64,000 nt of DNA from HGM11368 sp051883415 (GTDB lineage Bacteria; Bacillota; Clostridia; Christensenellales; UBA3700), in the NCBI GenBank assembly GCA_051883415.1, contig JBJETR010000072.1, positions 135,543 through 199,542 of the forward strand. The letters are read 5' to 3'. Below, piece by piece: positions 32,194 through 40,983 of this stretch. The position numbers were made by a program, and so were the translations under genes. The notes under the pieces are model-generated. The model did not search any database, had not been told where the DNA came from, and was given only the letters and a program-made list of their open reading frames with translations. Positions within the stretch are counted from its first letter, which is position 1, and every line of letters starts with the position of its first letter.

Positions 32194-32988
32194 ATGATAG
32201 ATACGCATACACATTGTTATCACTCGCAAGACAGCCGGACTCCCGCTCGCGATATGATAGAAGGAGCAATAGCCAAAGGCTTGCAATATATTGCGCTTAC
32301 CGACCACTACGACCTCGATATGCTTGGCTTTCCTCAAGTTCCGCAGATAGATTTGCCACGGCATTTTGAAGAACTCACTATCCTAAAAGAACAATACGAA
32401 GGCAAAATCCAACTCGCAATAGGTATAGAATGCGGTTGGGCAAAGAAGGTCGAGGACGATTACCTCCGCAATCTTGCGCCTTACAGGATAGATATGACTA
32501 TCAATTCCGTACATATGGTAGACGGCAAGGACTGCTATGCCGAGGGCTATTACGACGAATTGCCTATGCAAAAGTGCTACGACGACTATTTGGATAGCGT
32601 GATTGACTCGCTTGACGCACCCTATCGCTTCGACAGCATAGGGCATTTGGGATACATAATGCGCAAAGCACCTTACCCCGATCCGATTATGAAGTATAAG
32701 CAGTTTGGCGACAAACTCGACCATATTCTTCGTACGATAATCGACAAAGGCGTGGCTTTGGAAGTCAATACACATACCAAGAATTTGCCTATTAGATGTT
32801 TGCCTACTATCGAGATTTTGACAAGATATCGCGAGATGGGCGGAGAATTGCTGACCTTTGGCTCCGACGCCCACCAGCCAACCAGACTCGCGGACAAGTA
32901 TAACGAAACCATGGAACTTCTAAAAGCTCTTGGATACCAATATATTTTCAAATATTTATCGCACGAGCCTATCGCTTGCAAAATTTAA
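32194..32988 (+). CDS. PHP-domain phosphatase, HisK-like histidinol-phosphatase
   Basis: A 264-residue PHP-fold metal-dependent phosphoesterase. The metal ligands are in MIDTHTHCYHSQDS, YIALTDHYDLDML, GIECGW, a His in INSVHMVDG, SIGHLGYI and FGSDAHQP. The length and order match the histidinol-phosphatase HisK type; no other his genes are nearby, so the physiological substrate is uncertain. The start at 32194 is chosen because translation then begins with the MIDTHTH motif of the family; an in-frame start at 32149 would lie upstream of its promoter. Confidence 0.87.
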   Translation: MIDTHTHCYHSQDSRTPARDMIEGAIAKGLQYIALTDHYDLDMLGFPQVPQIDLPRHFEELTILKEQYEGKIQLAIGIECGWAKKVEDDYLRNLAPYRIDMTINSVHMVDGKDCYAEGYYDELPMQKCYDDYLDSVIDSLDAPYRFDSIGHLGYIMRKAPYPDPIMKYKQFGDKLDHILRTIIDKGVALEVNTHTKNLPIRCLPTIEILTRYREMGGELLTFGSDAHQPTRLADKYNETMELLKALGYQYIFKYLSHEPIACKI

Positions 32989-33031
32989 TAATTTCCATAA
33001 CTTTGCTATGGTTTTACGTTCAACAAGCCAA

Positions 33032-33057
33032 AAAATTGCGGACGATTACTCGTCCGC
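33032..33057. terminator. Terminator between the PHP gene and the GH16 gene
   Basis: Perfect 8-bp stem GCGGACGA/TCGTCCGC with a TTAC loop; a T-run follows on the minus strand. Confidence 0.78.
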
Positions 33058-33071
33058 TCAATTTATTTAGT

Positions 33072-33992
33072 TTATTGTTTGTGTTGATACACTTTGACGT
33101 AATCGATAACAAAATCGTACTTTTTGCTTTTATCGTTTTTTGCAAGGTCACCGCACCAACCCTTAGTTCCTCCCTCTTGTTCGGGATTTACCACCTCGCT
33201 AGATAGAATGATGTATTCTTCCACTTGCGACACAATATTTTGATATATTGTTTGACCTTGCTTATTTTTATATTTTTCGTCTGTAACCGTCCAGGTACAA
33301 ACACCGTCTACGTAAAATTTGTAGTATTTTTCCGTCCATTCCAACCCGTAAGTATGGAATTCTCCGTACAGATTAGGCACGTTGACGCCCGTCTTTGGGG
33401 CTGATTTCAAATGTTCGCCGTAGCCGTCGTAATGCACGGCGTGGCTTACGGTTTGACGCATAAAAACGTCGTAATAGAAGGGCGATTCGAATATGTCGAT
33501 TTCCGTACCGTCAATACCCGTATCCAAATAATCGGTATTGGCATTGGCAAAATTGTCGGTTGGCATCAGCCAAAAAGCCGACCACGAACCGTAAATTGCA
33601 GGGACTTTGCACCTTATCTCAAAATAACCGTATCTTTGAGCGAAACCGCCCTTTGTTTCCCCGCCGTAATCGTAGCAAGCGGTAGATATAACACCGCTAT
33701 ACCAACCCGCGCCAAAGTCGCCGTCTTCTCGCCATTCGGTCGTCATAACCAAATAGCCGTCTTCGACTCTGAATGCGTCGTCAACCCAATAGCCGCCGTT
33801 TCTCGGTGCGCCGTTTTTGCCGTCTACGTAGTGACCGTCAAAGTGCCACTTGGTATAATCCAACTCTTCGCCGTCGAATCCGTCTTCCCATACCAGCAAA
33901 AACTTGTCGGTTTCGATTTTTTGGCAACCCGTAAGCGACAATACGCTAACCGTCAATAGTATAAGTACGACTATCAAAGCAAGTTTTTTCAT
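33072..33992 (-). CDS. Secreted GH16 glycoside hydrolase (lipoprotein)
   Basis: A 306-residue GH16 enzyme of the laminarinase/beta-glucanase type. The signal peptide ends in the lipobox LTGC (Cys about 23). The catalytic signature ExDxxE is GTEIDIFESPF near residue 162, and KVPAIYGSWSAFWLMP and YGLEWTEKYYKFYVDG are typical beta-jelly-roll substrate strands. It should cleave beta-1,3- or mixed-linked glucans at the cell surface. It starts 36 bp after the preceding membrane-protein gene, so they probably form an operon; the SD (AGGA) is weak. Confidence 0.92.
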   Translation of the reverse strand: MKKLALIVVLILLTVSVLSLTGCQKIETDKFLLVWEDGFDGEELDYTKWHFDGHYVDGKNGAPRNGGYWVDDAFRVEDGYLVMTTEWREDGDFGAGWYSGVISTACYDYGGETKGGFAQRYGYFEIRCKVPAIYGSWSAFWLMPTDNFANANTDYLDTGIDGTEIDIFESPFYYDVFMRQTVSHAVHYDGYGEHLKSAPKTGVNVPNLYGEFHTYGLEWTEKYYKFYVDGVCTWTVTDEKYKNKQGQTIYQNIVSQVEEYIILSSEVVNPEQEGGTKGWCGDLAKNDKSKKYDFVIDYVKVYQHKQ

Positions 33993-34028
33993 ACTATCAG
34001 TCCTGCAATATTGCGATGACTAACGAGA

Positions 34029-36485
34029 TTATTGCGGATCTACTATCAAGAATGCTTCGCCGCCTGCAAGGCAAATCATCTTGACGGCGTCAGGGTTGTA
34101 CTCGTTGGCAAAAACTCTATATTTCTTGTTGAGTCTTTGACCTTCTACCACCGACAGATAGTTGCAATCGGCAGGGCACATTTTTTTGCTTATTACGCTC
34201 TCTATGTCTACTACCGAGCCCTCTTCGAAGTTGGCTAATATATCGTCCACGGAGATGGTAGCAGTGACAGGTTTGAGTATTGCCTCATCGCCCTCTACGA
34301 CTTCGATAAGTTGAGAAGCTAAGCTATCAGGCAATTGCATAGCTTGACCTAGGTCAAGGTCACCCACAACGAGATAGTCAAGTCCCTTGCATTCCACGGT
34401 GGTGTATCCGTCAAGGCTAAACTCGTCGGCAAAGTTCTCAGGCTCGTAGCCCTTCTTCTTTTTGATGACCAATCCTTCGCAAATCATTTCGATAAGAGCT
34501 TTAGCCTTCTTGACTGCAACCTTAGAGCGGATTTTGAGCATAGTAGGAACGTCTACCGCACCCTTCTTGTCGGAGCAATCTTTGTGGTGATAATAGCTCT
34601 CGTCCAAGGACGCAGGATCTATTGCGAGATAGAGCACCAAGGTCTTGCCGTTGATTGTAAATCTTGCAATCTGGTTACGTCCCTTGTTGAAGTTTTCTCT
34701 AAATCTCGATATACGGTTTTTGATACCGTAAGACAACAACTCGTTCTTTAGCTCACTATAGAAGCTCTTGATATTGTCGTCGGCGAGTCTGAGCTTCATC
34801 TCAAAGCTGAGCTTTGGCTTAACTCTTGCACTGTCCTCAACCTCTTCCTGCCAATTGCTAGAAGCGATAGTGTGACGAGGCTCAACTGCGATAGGCTCTA
34901 CCACTTCTTCCTCTTCCTCAACCGGTTGCTCAACTACCGGCGCTATCGTAGTAGCGACTGCGCCTGCAAGGAGCATATCCAAGATTCTTTGGACGTTCTT
35001 TTCGATATTGTCCACTCTGATATTGATATCGGAGAGGGTGTTGCCGTTTTCTTCCAGCTTTTCTACTCTCGGCTCGAGATTTCCTCCGCCTAACGCTCTA
35101 AGCGAACTTTCGAGTGCGTCTATTCTGCTATACAGTTGTTCGATTTCTTCTCTCTTCACTTCTTCTTCCTCTTCTTGGATATTTTCTTGTTGCTCTTCGA
35201 CCTGAGCCTCCTCTGCCGCAACCTCTTGCGGTTGTTCTTCTACCTCTTGGGTAGGTTGCTCTTCCTCCGGTTGTTCCTCTTCTATTGGTTCTTCCTGTAT
35301 CGGTTCTTCTTGTACAGGCTCTTCTTGTGCCTCCGGCTCTGCCTCTTGCTCTACGATTTCTTCTATCGGTTGCTCTTGTTCAGTTAGATTTTCCTCATCA
35401 TCTATCGGTGCAACGATAGTTTCGTCAACGTGGTCGGCAAGCAACTCTATGTAGTCCTCGTGACGCTTGTCGACAGGCATACAGGTATTGCAACTGAGCA
35501 ATAGCGCACTCAAGCAAAATACGCCGAAGCCTATTGCGCCCGCCAATATCTCCAATTTGCCCGCCTCAAAATCAAAGCTTTCTCCCCCGAAAGCGTGGAG
35601 CAAACCAATGGCAATCATTACCAAGCTCGTTGCGCCGATGACGAAGTTGGCGAGGTCAATAGTCGTGGTTCTCTTCTTGATAAGTCTGGTGATAAGTCCT
35701 ACTACAAAAAATACTGCGCCTGCTCCACCGCATGCGGCAAATGTGATGACGTTGTCTTGATTCTCGAACATAGCCGCCGCATTTCCCGTAAACATGATAG
35801 CAAGTACGCATCCAACCATTATGGCGGATATCGAAATGCCTACCGTAGGATTAAACTTTTTGAAATAAGCTCTTAGATATTGCTTAGGCTTAATCTTTTG
35901 GAGATTCATCTCCTTAATCTCTTTTTTGGTCATGTTTGGTGTATAAACTGCCGTTCGTATAACAAGCAAAGCCACCATCAACGCTACGAATATAGCTATT
36001 GCAACAAGAGCCGAGATGACAATATTATCGGTTTTTATATCATCGTACATGGCAAGCGCCAACATTCCGACAGCTGTAAAAATACCTACGAATATAGCCT
36101 CGTCTATGTAACCTATCTTCTTAGCCGAGAATAGTGAAATCAGCGAAGATATGACGAACACCAACACCCCGAGCACTGCCACGCCGAGCACGATTATGTA
36201 CGCCATGTTGGCTTGGAACAGTTCGGCAAAAGGAACGCCCGAAGTTAGCGACTTAAATAATCCCGTATAAACCTCAATCAAGTCAGTTTCTTGTATAGTA
36301 AAGAAAGTCGCCAAAATAAATCCGATAATGGCAAACGCACCCGTCACGCCGTATTGGTTGACGGTTGCACTAAAATAATCGATTTTGGTTTCTTTCTTTT
36401 TTGGTTTGTGAGCGGAATCGTCGTTGATTGACTTAACCTCGTCGTCTGCCGTAGTTGCGGTCAAGTCGATTTTTTCCTCCTCCAT
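34029..36485 (-). CDS. Large membrane protein with Glu-rich linker, coiled coil and L15-like C-terminal domain
   Basis: An 818-residue protein of unknown function. After a charged N-terminus, about eight membrane helices occupy residues 45-340. Residues 355-450 form a Glu/Gln/Pro-rich linker with EEPIQEEP-like repeats, followed by a coiled coil (450-510). Residues about 560-690 form a soluble domain common in Clostridial hypothetical proteins (SFEMKLRLADDNIKSFYSEL ... YHHKDCSDKKGAVDVP). The final 75 residues resemble ribosomal protein L15/L18e: VVDIESVISKKMCPADCNYL and the NPDAVKMICLAGG ending. From memory, similar proteins are annotated 'uL15 family'. The GH16 gene follows 36 bp downstream. 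Confidence 0.7.
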   Translation of the reverse strand: MEEEKIDLTATTADDEVKSINDDSAHKPKKKETKIDYFSATVNQYGVTGAFAIIGFILATFFTIQETDLIEVYTGLFKSLTSGVPFAELFQANMAYIIVLGVAVLGVLVFVISSLISLFSAKKIGYIDEAIFVGIFTAVGMLALAMYDDIKTDNIVISALVAIAIFVALMVALLVIRTAVYTPNMTKKEIKEMNLQKIKPKQYLRAYFKKFNPTVGISISAIMVGCVLAIMFTGNAAAMFENQDNVITFAACGGAGAVFFVVGLITRLIKKRTTTIDLANFVIGATSLVMIAIGLLHAFGGESFDFEAGKLEILAGAIGFGVFCLSALLLSCNTCMPVDKRHEDYIELLADHVDETIVAPIDDEENLTEQEQPIEEIVEQEAEPEAQEEPVQEEPIQEEPIEEEQPEEEQPTQEVEEQPQEVAAEEAQVEEQQENIQEEEEEVKREEIEQLYSRIDALESSLRALGGGNLEPRVEKLEENGNTLSDINIRVDNIEKNVQRILDMLLAGAVATTIAPVVEQPVEEEEEVVEPIAVEPRHTIASSNWQEEVEDSARVKPKLSFEMKLRLADDNIKSFYSELKNELLSYGIKNRISRFRENFNKGRNQIARFTINGKTLVLYLAIDPASLDESYYHHKDCSDKKGAVDVPTMLKIRSKVAVKKAKALIEMICEGLVIKKKKGYEPENFADEFSLDGYTTVECKGLDYLVVGDLDLGQAMQLPDSLASQLIEVVEGDEAILKPVTATISVDDILANFEEGSVVDIESVISKKMCPADCNYLSVVEGQRLNKKYRVFANEYNPDAVKMICLAGGEAFLIVDPQ

Positions 36486-36529
36486 AAATAACCCCCATTG
36501 ATTGGTTGCAAAACCTCTATAATAAAAAA

Positions 36530-36558
36530 ATTATAATACAAAAAGACATATTTGTAAA
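36530..36558 (-). promoter_or_regulatory. Promoter for the large membrane protein
   Basis: Minus-strand TTTACA (plus 36553-36558), 17-bp spacer, TATAAT (plus 36530-36535). Confidence 0.6.
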
Positions 36559-36594
36559 TGGTTTTTTCAAAAAAGTCAAACCATATCTCAAATT

Positions 36595-37191
36595 TTACGC
36601 AAAATCGACCATAATTATCGCCACACCGTGCCTAATTTTGACAACTGCATGCTCTTTTACCACACGGTTGCTGACGCCTATAGGAAAGTCATTATTTATA
36701 GTCAAATTTTGTACCGAATAATCCAAACCTATCAAGTCGACGACTGCACTGTCAACCGCAAATACCGACACAGCCCTACCTACCATATCGTCAAGCACCA
36801 CTTGCGAAGCTGTGACGATAAGGTCGAATGCGTTGTCCTTGACAACGACGATACACCCCTTTTTGGCAAGGTAGGTTGCTAGTTGAATATTGGCGAGAGT
36901 GTGGTCAAATCTTCCTCCCGTAGCTCCGTACAACCAAAACTCTCGATATCCCGACTCGTAGCCCTTCTGACACGCCACCCACATATCGGTATAGTCCTTT
37001 CGCACTTCGAGTTTTACTACCTTATCGCCGTCGGGTTGATAGCCTAAAGAGTCGAAGTCACCCACCACTATATCGACGATACTCTCATCGAGATAATTCC
37101 AACCGCCGTCCACGGCTATGAGCATATCCCCCGACTCTTTGACAATATTCTTATCAGGCTTATCACCTGCCCCTACGCAAATACATTTCAT
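36595..37191 (-). CDS. thiN: Thiamine pyrophosphokinase
   Basis: A 198-residue enzyme that pyrophosphorylates thiamine to thiamine diphosphate using ATP. Family motifs are IAVDGGWNYL, the metal site IVVGDFDSLG (about residue 45), RKDYTDMWVA and GATGGRFDHTLANIQ; the C-terminal beta-sandwich holds VQNLTINNDFPIGVSN, the thiamine-binding region. The start at 37191 is chosen because the -10 box ends six bases before it; no SD is present, so the mRNA is probably leaderless. Confidence 0.93.
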   Translation of the reverse strand: MKCICVGAGDKPDKNIVKESGDMLIAVDGGWNYLDESIVDIVVGDFDSLGYQPDGDKVVKLEVRKDYTDMWVACQKGYESGYREFWLYGATGGRFDHTLANIQLATYLAKKGCIVVVKDNAFDLIVTASQVVLDDMVGRAVSVFAVDSAVVDLIGLDYSVQNLTINNDFPIGVSNRVVKEHAVVKIRHGVAIIMVDFA

Positions 37192-37197
37192 ATATCT

Positions 37198-37226
37198 ATT
37201 ATACAATTTATTCGTCTACGTGACAA
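37198..37226 (-). promoter_or_regulatory. Promoter for thiN, leaderless
   Basis: Minus-strand TTGTCA (plus 37221-37226), 17-bp spacer, TATAAT (plus 37198-37203), AGATAT and then the ATG at 37191. Confidence 0.75.
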
Positions 37227-37227
37227 C

Positions 37228-38064
37228 CTATATCATTCTTTTACCCACAATAAAATACGACCATCTAAGAGAACTTATCGGTTCTATGACGGCATAGTCG
37301 CTGGCGGTATGCAAAATATAATTGTCTCCGAGATAAATCGCTACGTGTCCCACTCTATCCAAGCCACTCAAGCCCACTCTGTCTGCATTGGTAAAGAACA
37401 TCACGTCGCCTCTTGCCAACTCGGACACCGTACGCCCTTGATAGACTTGCGTCCTCGTGTTGACGTCAAGCACCACTCCCGCCCCTATGTAAAAGACGTA
37501 TTGCACCAAAGACGAGCAATCAAACTGCCCTTGAACGAAGTTGCGATTGAGTATTCCGTTGCCCCAATGATACCTCTCTGCGCCCCACACGTAAGGATAG
37601 CCCATAAGACCTTTGGCAACGTTTAGCACGTCCTCAACGGCTTGGTTGTCACTCATTTGCATATATTTTATTTGCGTGTAAGACGCCGAAACGTAACCAT
37701 ACCCCCTCTTGTATCTCACCTTGTACCAACCGCCTTCGGTCGACTCGTAAGCAAGCATATCCTTGGCGTTGATACTGCCCAAAGCGGAATATCCGCTTCC
37801 CTTACCCGACCTAATATTGAGATTGTTGACGTTGGACATTACCATTACGTCGTACTTAGGCGTCGGCTGGGGTTGTTCTTCGGGGATTTGTTCTTCTTGC
37901 ACATCCTCCGACTCCTCTGTGGTCGGCACGTCCTCGTCCACCGAAGGCTCATCGCCCGGCAACAACGCATCCTCTCTATCGACGTCGCTCACCGCCGTTG
38001 CGCACCCTAATGCCATCACCAATATGTATATCAAAGTTATCACGATTGCCAATACTCTTTTCAT
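37228..38064 (-). CDS. NlpC/P60 cell-wall hydrolase lipoprotein with SH3 domain
   Basis: A 278-residue surface peptidoglycan hydrolase. The signal peptide carries a lipobox-like ALGC (Cys about 21), followed by an acidic Pro/Glu-rich spacer. An SH3b domain (VMSNVNNLNIRSGKGSGYSA, about residues 72-135) precedes the NlpC/P60 domain, whose catalytic Cys is in GQFDCSSLVQYVF (about 179) and catalytic His in RVGHVAIYLGD (about 238). It would cut the D-Glu-mDAP or similar peptide bond in stem peptides. SD AAAGGAGG. Confidence 0.92.
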   Translation of the reverse strand: MKRVLAIVITLIYILVMALGCATAVSDVDREDALLPGDEPSVDEDVPTTEESEDVQEEQIPEEQPQPTPKYDVMVMSNVNNLNIRSGKGSGYSALGSINAKDMLAYESTEGGWYKVRYKRGYGYVSASYTQIKYMQMSDNQAVEDVLNVAKGLMGYPYVWGAERYHWGNGILNRNFVQGQFDCSSLVQYVFYIGAGVVLDVNTRTQVYQGRTVSELARGDVMFFTNADRVGLSGLDRVGHVAIYLGDNYILHTASDYAVIEPISSLRWSYFIVGKRMI

Positions 38065-38311
38065 TTTTCCTCCTTTGCGCTTGCAGTATAGTCAATAAGA
38101 TTTTACCCTATCGCTCCCCGCTACTGCAACACACAAATTTTGGAAATGGCTTCTCCTCGCCCTATTTTATCGGCTAAAATAATGGCAATCTTCCGTCTTT
38201 TTTGTAACTTGATAGTACGTTATCCGAGCAAAGCCTAACTGACGTTAGTCATACGATAACACCGCTCCGTCTACGATATCACACAGGTACTAAATAAGTC
38301 GAATAATATGG

Positions 38312-38343
38312 ATAAAAAATAGCGACGCCTTAAGCGTCGCTAT
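38312..38343 (-). terminator. Terminator of the DUF1508 protein gene
   Basis: Perfect 10-bp stem ATAGCGACGC/GCGTCGCTAT, 5-nt loop and TTTTTT on the minus strand. The remaining 250 bp up to the NlpC gene hold only its SD and a weak promoter-like TTGCAG-18 bp-TAAAAT; nothing else is seen. Confidence 0.88.
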
Positions 38344-38360
38344 ACTCGTCGTGTTGGATT

Positions 38361-39617
38361 TTACTCTTTGTCGTCTTCGGCTTTTTCTACCAATTTTGCA
38401 CTGTTGCAGAACTTCTTAACCGACTCGATTGCGCTTACGCAACGATCGAGCGTGTCGTAGGTTTCGCCCACACAAAGAATAGATTTTTGAGTATTTCTAA
38501 GTTTGTAGTAGTATCTGCCCGTCTTATCTCTATCTATGATAAAGTTGTTTGCCAAGGCGTTTTTCTTGATATTTTCCATTGCAGACTTAGCCGCAGCCTC
38601 GGTGCTGTAAGACTCGGTAACGAGCAACAATTCGCCGTTGGAAGCCCACAAGTTGGCAAGATACATATCGTCCACTTCTTCTATTGTCCACTTGCCGGTA
38701 TAGCCCTTCTTGGCAACTGCAACTTCACCGCTTGGCTCGTACTTGATGACGGTTTTGTCTTCGACAACCTCTTCCATCAAAATTGCACTTTGAGCAAACT
38801 TCTTGACAGACTCGATAGAGCTTACGCAACTAGCCTTAGAGCTGTATACTTCGCCCACGCACAAAAGTCTGTTGGCACTGCTCTTGAGCTTATAATAGTA
38901 GTTACCCTTCTTGTCGCAATGCACTTCGAATTTGCCGAGGTCTACGTTTTTCTTGATAGTTTCGATACCGCTCATTACGCCCTTAGCGGTAGAATAAGTT
39001 TCGCTAGTAAGCAATACTGCACCGTTGTTGGCGTGCAAGTAAGCTACGAACTCGTCGTCGCTCTTTTGATATACTTGCCACTTGCCTACCGCACCACGCT
39101 TTGTTGCAGGCTTCTTAGCAGGCTTCTCTTCGGTTGCGGCAACTTCTTTCTTTTCTTGTTTTGCAGGTTTTTCTTCTACAACTTCTTCTGCCTTTGGTTC
39201 CTCAACCACTTCTTCAACCTCTGCAGTTGCTTCTTCGGCAGGTTCTTCGGTTGCGGCTTCTGCTACAGCCTCCGCCGCTTGCTCTTCTTCGACAGCAGCT
39301 TCTTCAGCTACCTCTTCGGTTGCGGCTTCTTCTACAGGCTCTTCTTTGGTTTCTTCGGCATTTACCTCTTCCGCAACTTGTGTTTCTACGGTTTCTTCAA
39401 CCTTTTCTTCCACCACTTGTGGCTCTTCGGCTGCTTGAGAGTCGCTCTCGCCTTCGGTATGTACTTCTACACTATTGTCTGCCGACTCGTTTGCTTTCTT
39501 TGCCTTCTTCTTGCTTGCGCTAACTGCCACGAGTACGATTATAAGAAGTACTATAGCGGCAACGACAACGCAACATACGATAAGATTTTCTTTGATAAAG
39601 TTAATCAATGCTTCCAT
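38361..39617 (-). CDS. Membrane-anchored protein with tandem DUF1508 (YegP-like) repeats
   Basis: A 418-residue protein of unknown function. One membrane helix (residues 10-34) anchors it; residues 40-170 form a Glu/Ala/Val-rich linker. The rest is four related units in two pairs: GKWQVYQKSDDEFVAYLHAN with YYYKLKSSANRLLCVGEVYS, then GKWTIEEVDDMYLANLWASN with YYYKLRNTQKSILCVGETYD, each unit ending in a SSIESVKKF- or MENIKKN-type helix. This is the DUF1508/YegP pattern (small alpha-beta domain, function unknown). SD GGGGG. It stands alone with its own terminator. Confidence 0.75.
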   Translation of the reverse strand: MEALINFIKENLIVCCVVVAAIVLLIIVLVAVSASKKKAKKANESADNSVEVHTEGESDSQAAEEPQVVEEKVEETVETQVAEEVNAEETKEEPVEEAATEEVAEEAAVEEEQAAEAVAEAATEEPAEEATAEVEEVVEEPKAEEVVEEKPAKQEKKEVAATEEKPAKKPATKRGAVGKWQVYQKSDDEFVAYLHANNGAVLLTSETYSTAKGVMSGIETIKKNVDLGKFEVHCDKKGNYYYKLKSSANRLLCVGEVYSSKASCVSSIESVKKFAQSAILMEEVVEDKTVIKYEPSGEVAVAKKGYTGKWTIEEVDDMYLANLWASNGELLLVTESYSTEAAAKSAMENIKKNALANNFIIDRDKTGRYYYKLRNTQKSILCVGETYDTLDRCVSAIESVKKFCNSAKLVEKAEDDKE

Positions 39618-39760
39618 TTGTCAAACCCCCACACATTTGTGTATAGCATAACATTTTTTTTGTTTTTTGGCTATTATTTTGATGCAAATTGTTTAATATT
39701 TACAATTATATTTATCTAACAACAATATCTAACACCATGTTGTTTTAGACGATATATCGG

Positions 39761-40285
39761 TTATGCTTCGCCACCGCCCGCCTTGTCTATTGCATCTATA
39801 ATTGCTCTCTTCCAGAGCTTTGTCAAAGTTTGCAAATCTTTGGCTGCGTTGGCTGGGCTTGTGGAGGGCATCAAGACGAGCCTATCCTCCCAATGCGGGT
39901 TGTACTTTTTTGCCGTTTCGTAGCTCAATCGTCCGTTGCAAAGCACCTTGTTTATTTGACTATCCGCAGTCAATTGCGATATATCGGTGGCGATTACCAC
40001 CTTAACGCTACTATCCTTGCTACCCTCTATCTCGCATTGATACACGCTGTCGTATAGCGCTATGCCTGCGTCTAGCAATGCCTTGCTTTTGCCTTCGTTG
40101 TCAAGACTCGTAAGGTCTACTCCTACAATCTCCGACAACACTTTCCAAAACCTATTGCGTGGATTCATATAATAGAACCCCTGCTCCACCGACTTGACCG
40201 ACGGCACGCTCCCCAATATCAAAACCTTGCTATTAGCGTCTACAATAGGAGCAAAAGGGTGCGTTACTATCCTTACTTGTGCCAT
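39761..40285 (-). CDS. DNA-deoxyinosine (hypoxanthine) glycosylase, UDG superfamily
   Basis: A 174-residue member of the uracil-DNA glycosylase superfamily. ILGSVPSVKS replaces the classical GQDPYH loop and YYMNPRNRFWKVL matches the family of hypoxanthine-DNA glycosylases that remove deaminated adenine; MPSTSPANA is the second active-site loop. The ATG shares its A with the last base of the upstream AlkD stop codon (TAATG), so translation is coupled. An in-frame start at 40321 is less likely. Confidence 0.82.
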   Translation of the reverse strand: MAQVRIVTHPFAPIVDANSKVLILGSVPSVKSVEQGFYYMNPRNRFWKVLSEIVGVDLTSLDNEGKSKALLDAGIALYDSVYQCEIEGSKDSSVKVVIATDISQLTADSQINKVLCNGRLSYETAKKYNPHWEDRLVLMPSTSPANAAKDLQTLTKLWKRAIIDAIDKAGGGEA

Positions 40286-40983
40286 TATGCCTTCAAACCT
40301 TTGAGATATTCTTTTTGCCACGGCTCAATGCGATACGACTCCCTTGCTTTGGCAATGGCTCTATTGTGAGTCACTATGTCCAGCCGTCTATCTTCCAAGA
40401 TTGCTATCGTCTTAATCCAATTTTTTGCCAGCGCAGTTGCCACTAGCCAAGCTATTGCCATAGAGACGTAATAGTGACTTGCGTCTATCTTCGTTATCTT
40501 ATTTAGCACCCAATCAATATACTCGTCATTGAGATAATACGTCATCATCGACACGATGCCAGCACGCACGACAAAAGGTCTGTCGTCATCTAACAATTTT
40601 GCTACAAAAGCTTGATACGTATCGAGTTTTTTGCCCAAAAATTTGCACGCAGATACTATACTGTCGCAACTAGCCCAATTGTCTACCATGCCAAAATATC
40701 TATACAAGCACTTCATTCTTTCCTCGTCACTCAGAGAAGCATAAGCTATCGACAGACCGTATACGTTGAGCTCTTCAAAGAAGCTCGGCTGAGCTTTGGC
40801 AAGGTACTTGCGCAACTTGTCGTTATCTTGACAATTGACGTAAAGTGCAAGCTTCTTTTGGATAGGCATTCTTACGCCCATAATCGAATATTTAGTCGGA
40901 GTAATCTTAGCAGAAAAAACTGCGTATTCTTCCTCGGAATATTTTACTAATTTCCTCAATATTTCTGATGTAAGTTTGAACAT
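40285..40983 (-). CDS. DNA alkylation repair protein, AlkD-like HEAT-repeat glycosylase
   Basis: A 232-residue all-helical protein of the AlkD/AlkC family, which excises bulky or cationic alkylated bases such as N3- and N7-alkylpurines. Recognisable are YSIMGVRMPIQKK near the start, the conserved Trp/Asp in MVDNWASCDSI and the ending THNRAIAKARESYRIEPWQ. It overlaps the upstream FprA gene by 28 bp and is coupled to the downstream deoxyinosine glycosylase. Confidence 0.87.
   Translation of the reverse strand: MFKLTSEILRKLVKYSEEEYAVFSAKITPTKYSIMGVRMPIQKKLALYVNCQDNDKLRKYLAKAQPSFFEELNVYGLSIAYASLSDEERMKCLYRYFGMVDNWASCDSIVSACKFLGKKLDTYQAFVAKLLDDDRPFVVRAGIVSMMTYYLNDEYIDWVLNKITKIDASHYYVSMAIAWLVATALAKNWIKTIAILEDRRLDIVTHNRAIAKARESYRIEPWQKEYLKGLKA

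Noticed and set aside
36595..37240. TPP riboswitch upstream of thiN
   Set aside because: None of the conserved TPP aptamer sequences is present, and the promoter leaves no leader to hold one.
39082..39523. Ser/Ala- and Leu-rich open frames opposite the Glu-rich linker at 38361-39617
   Set aside because: They mirror GAA/GAG-rich codons of the linker on the other strand and have no SD or homology.
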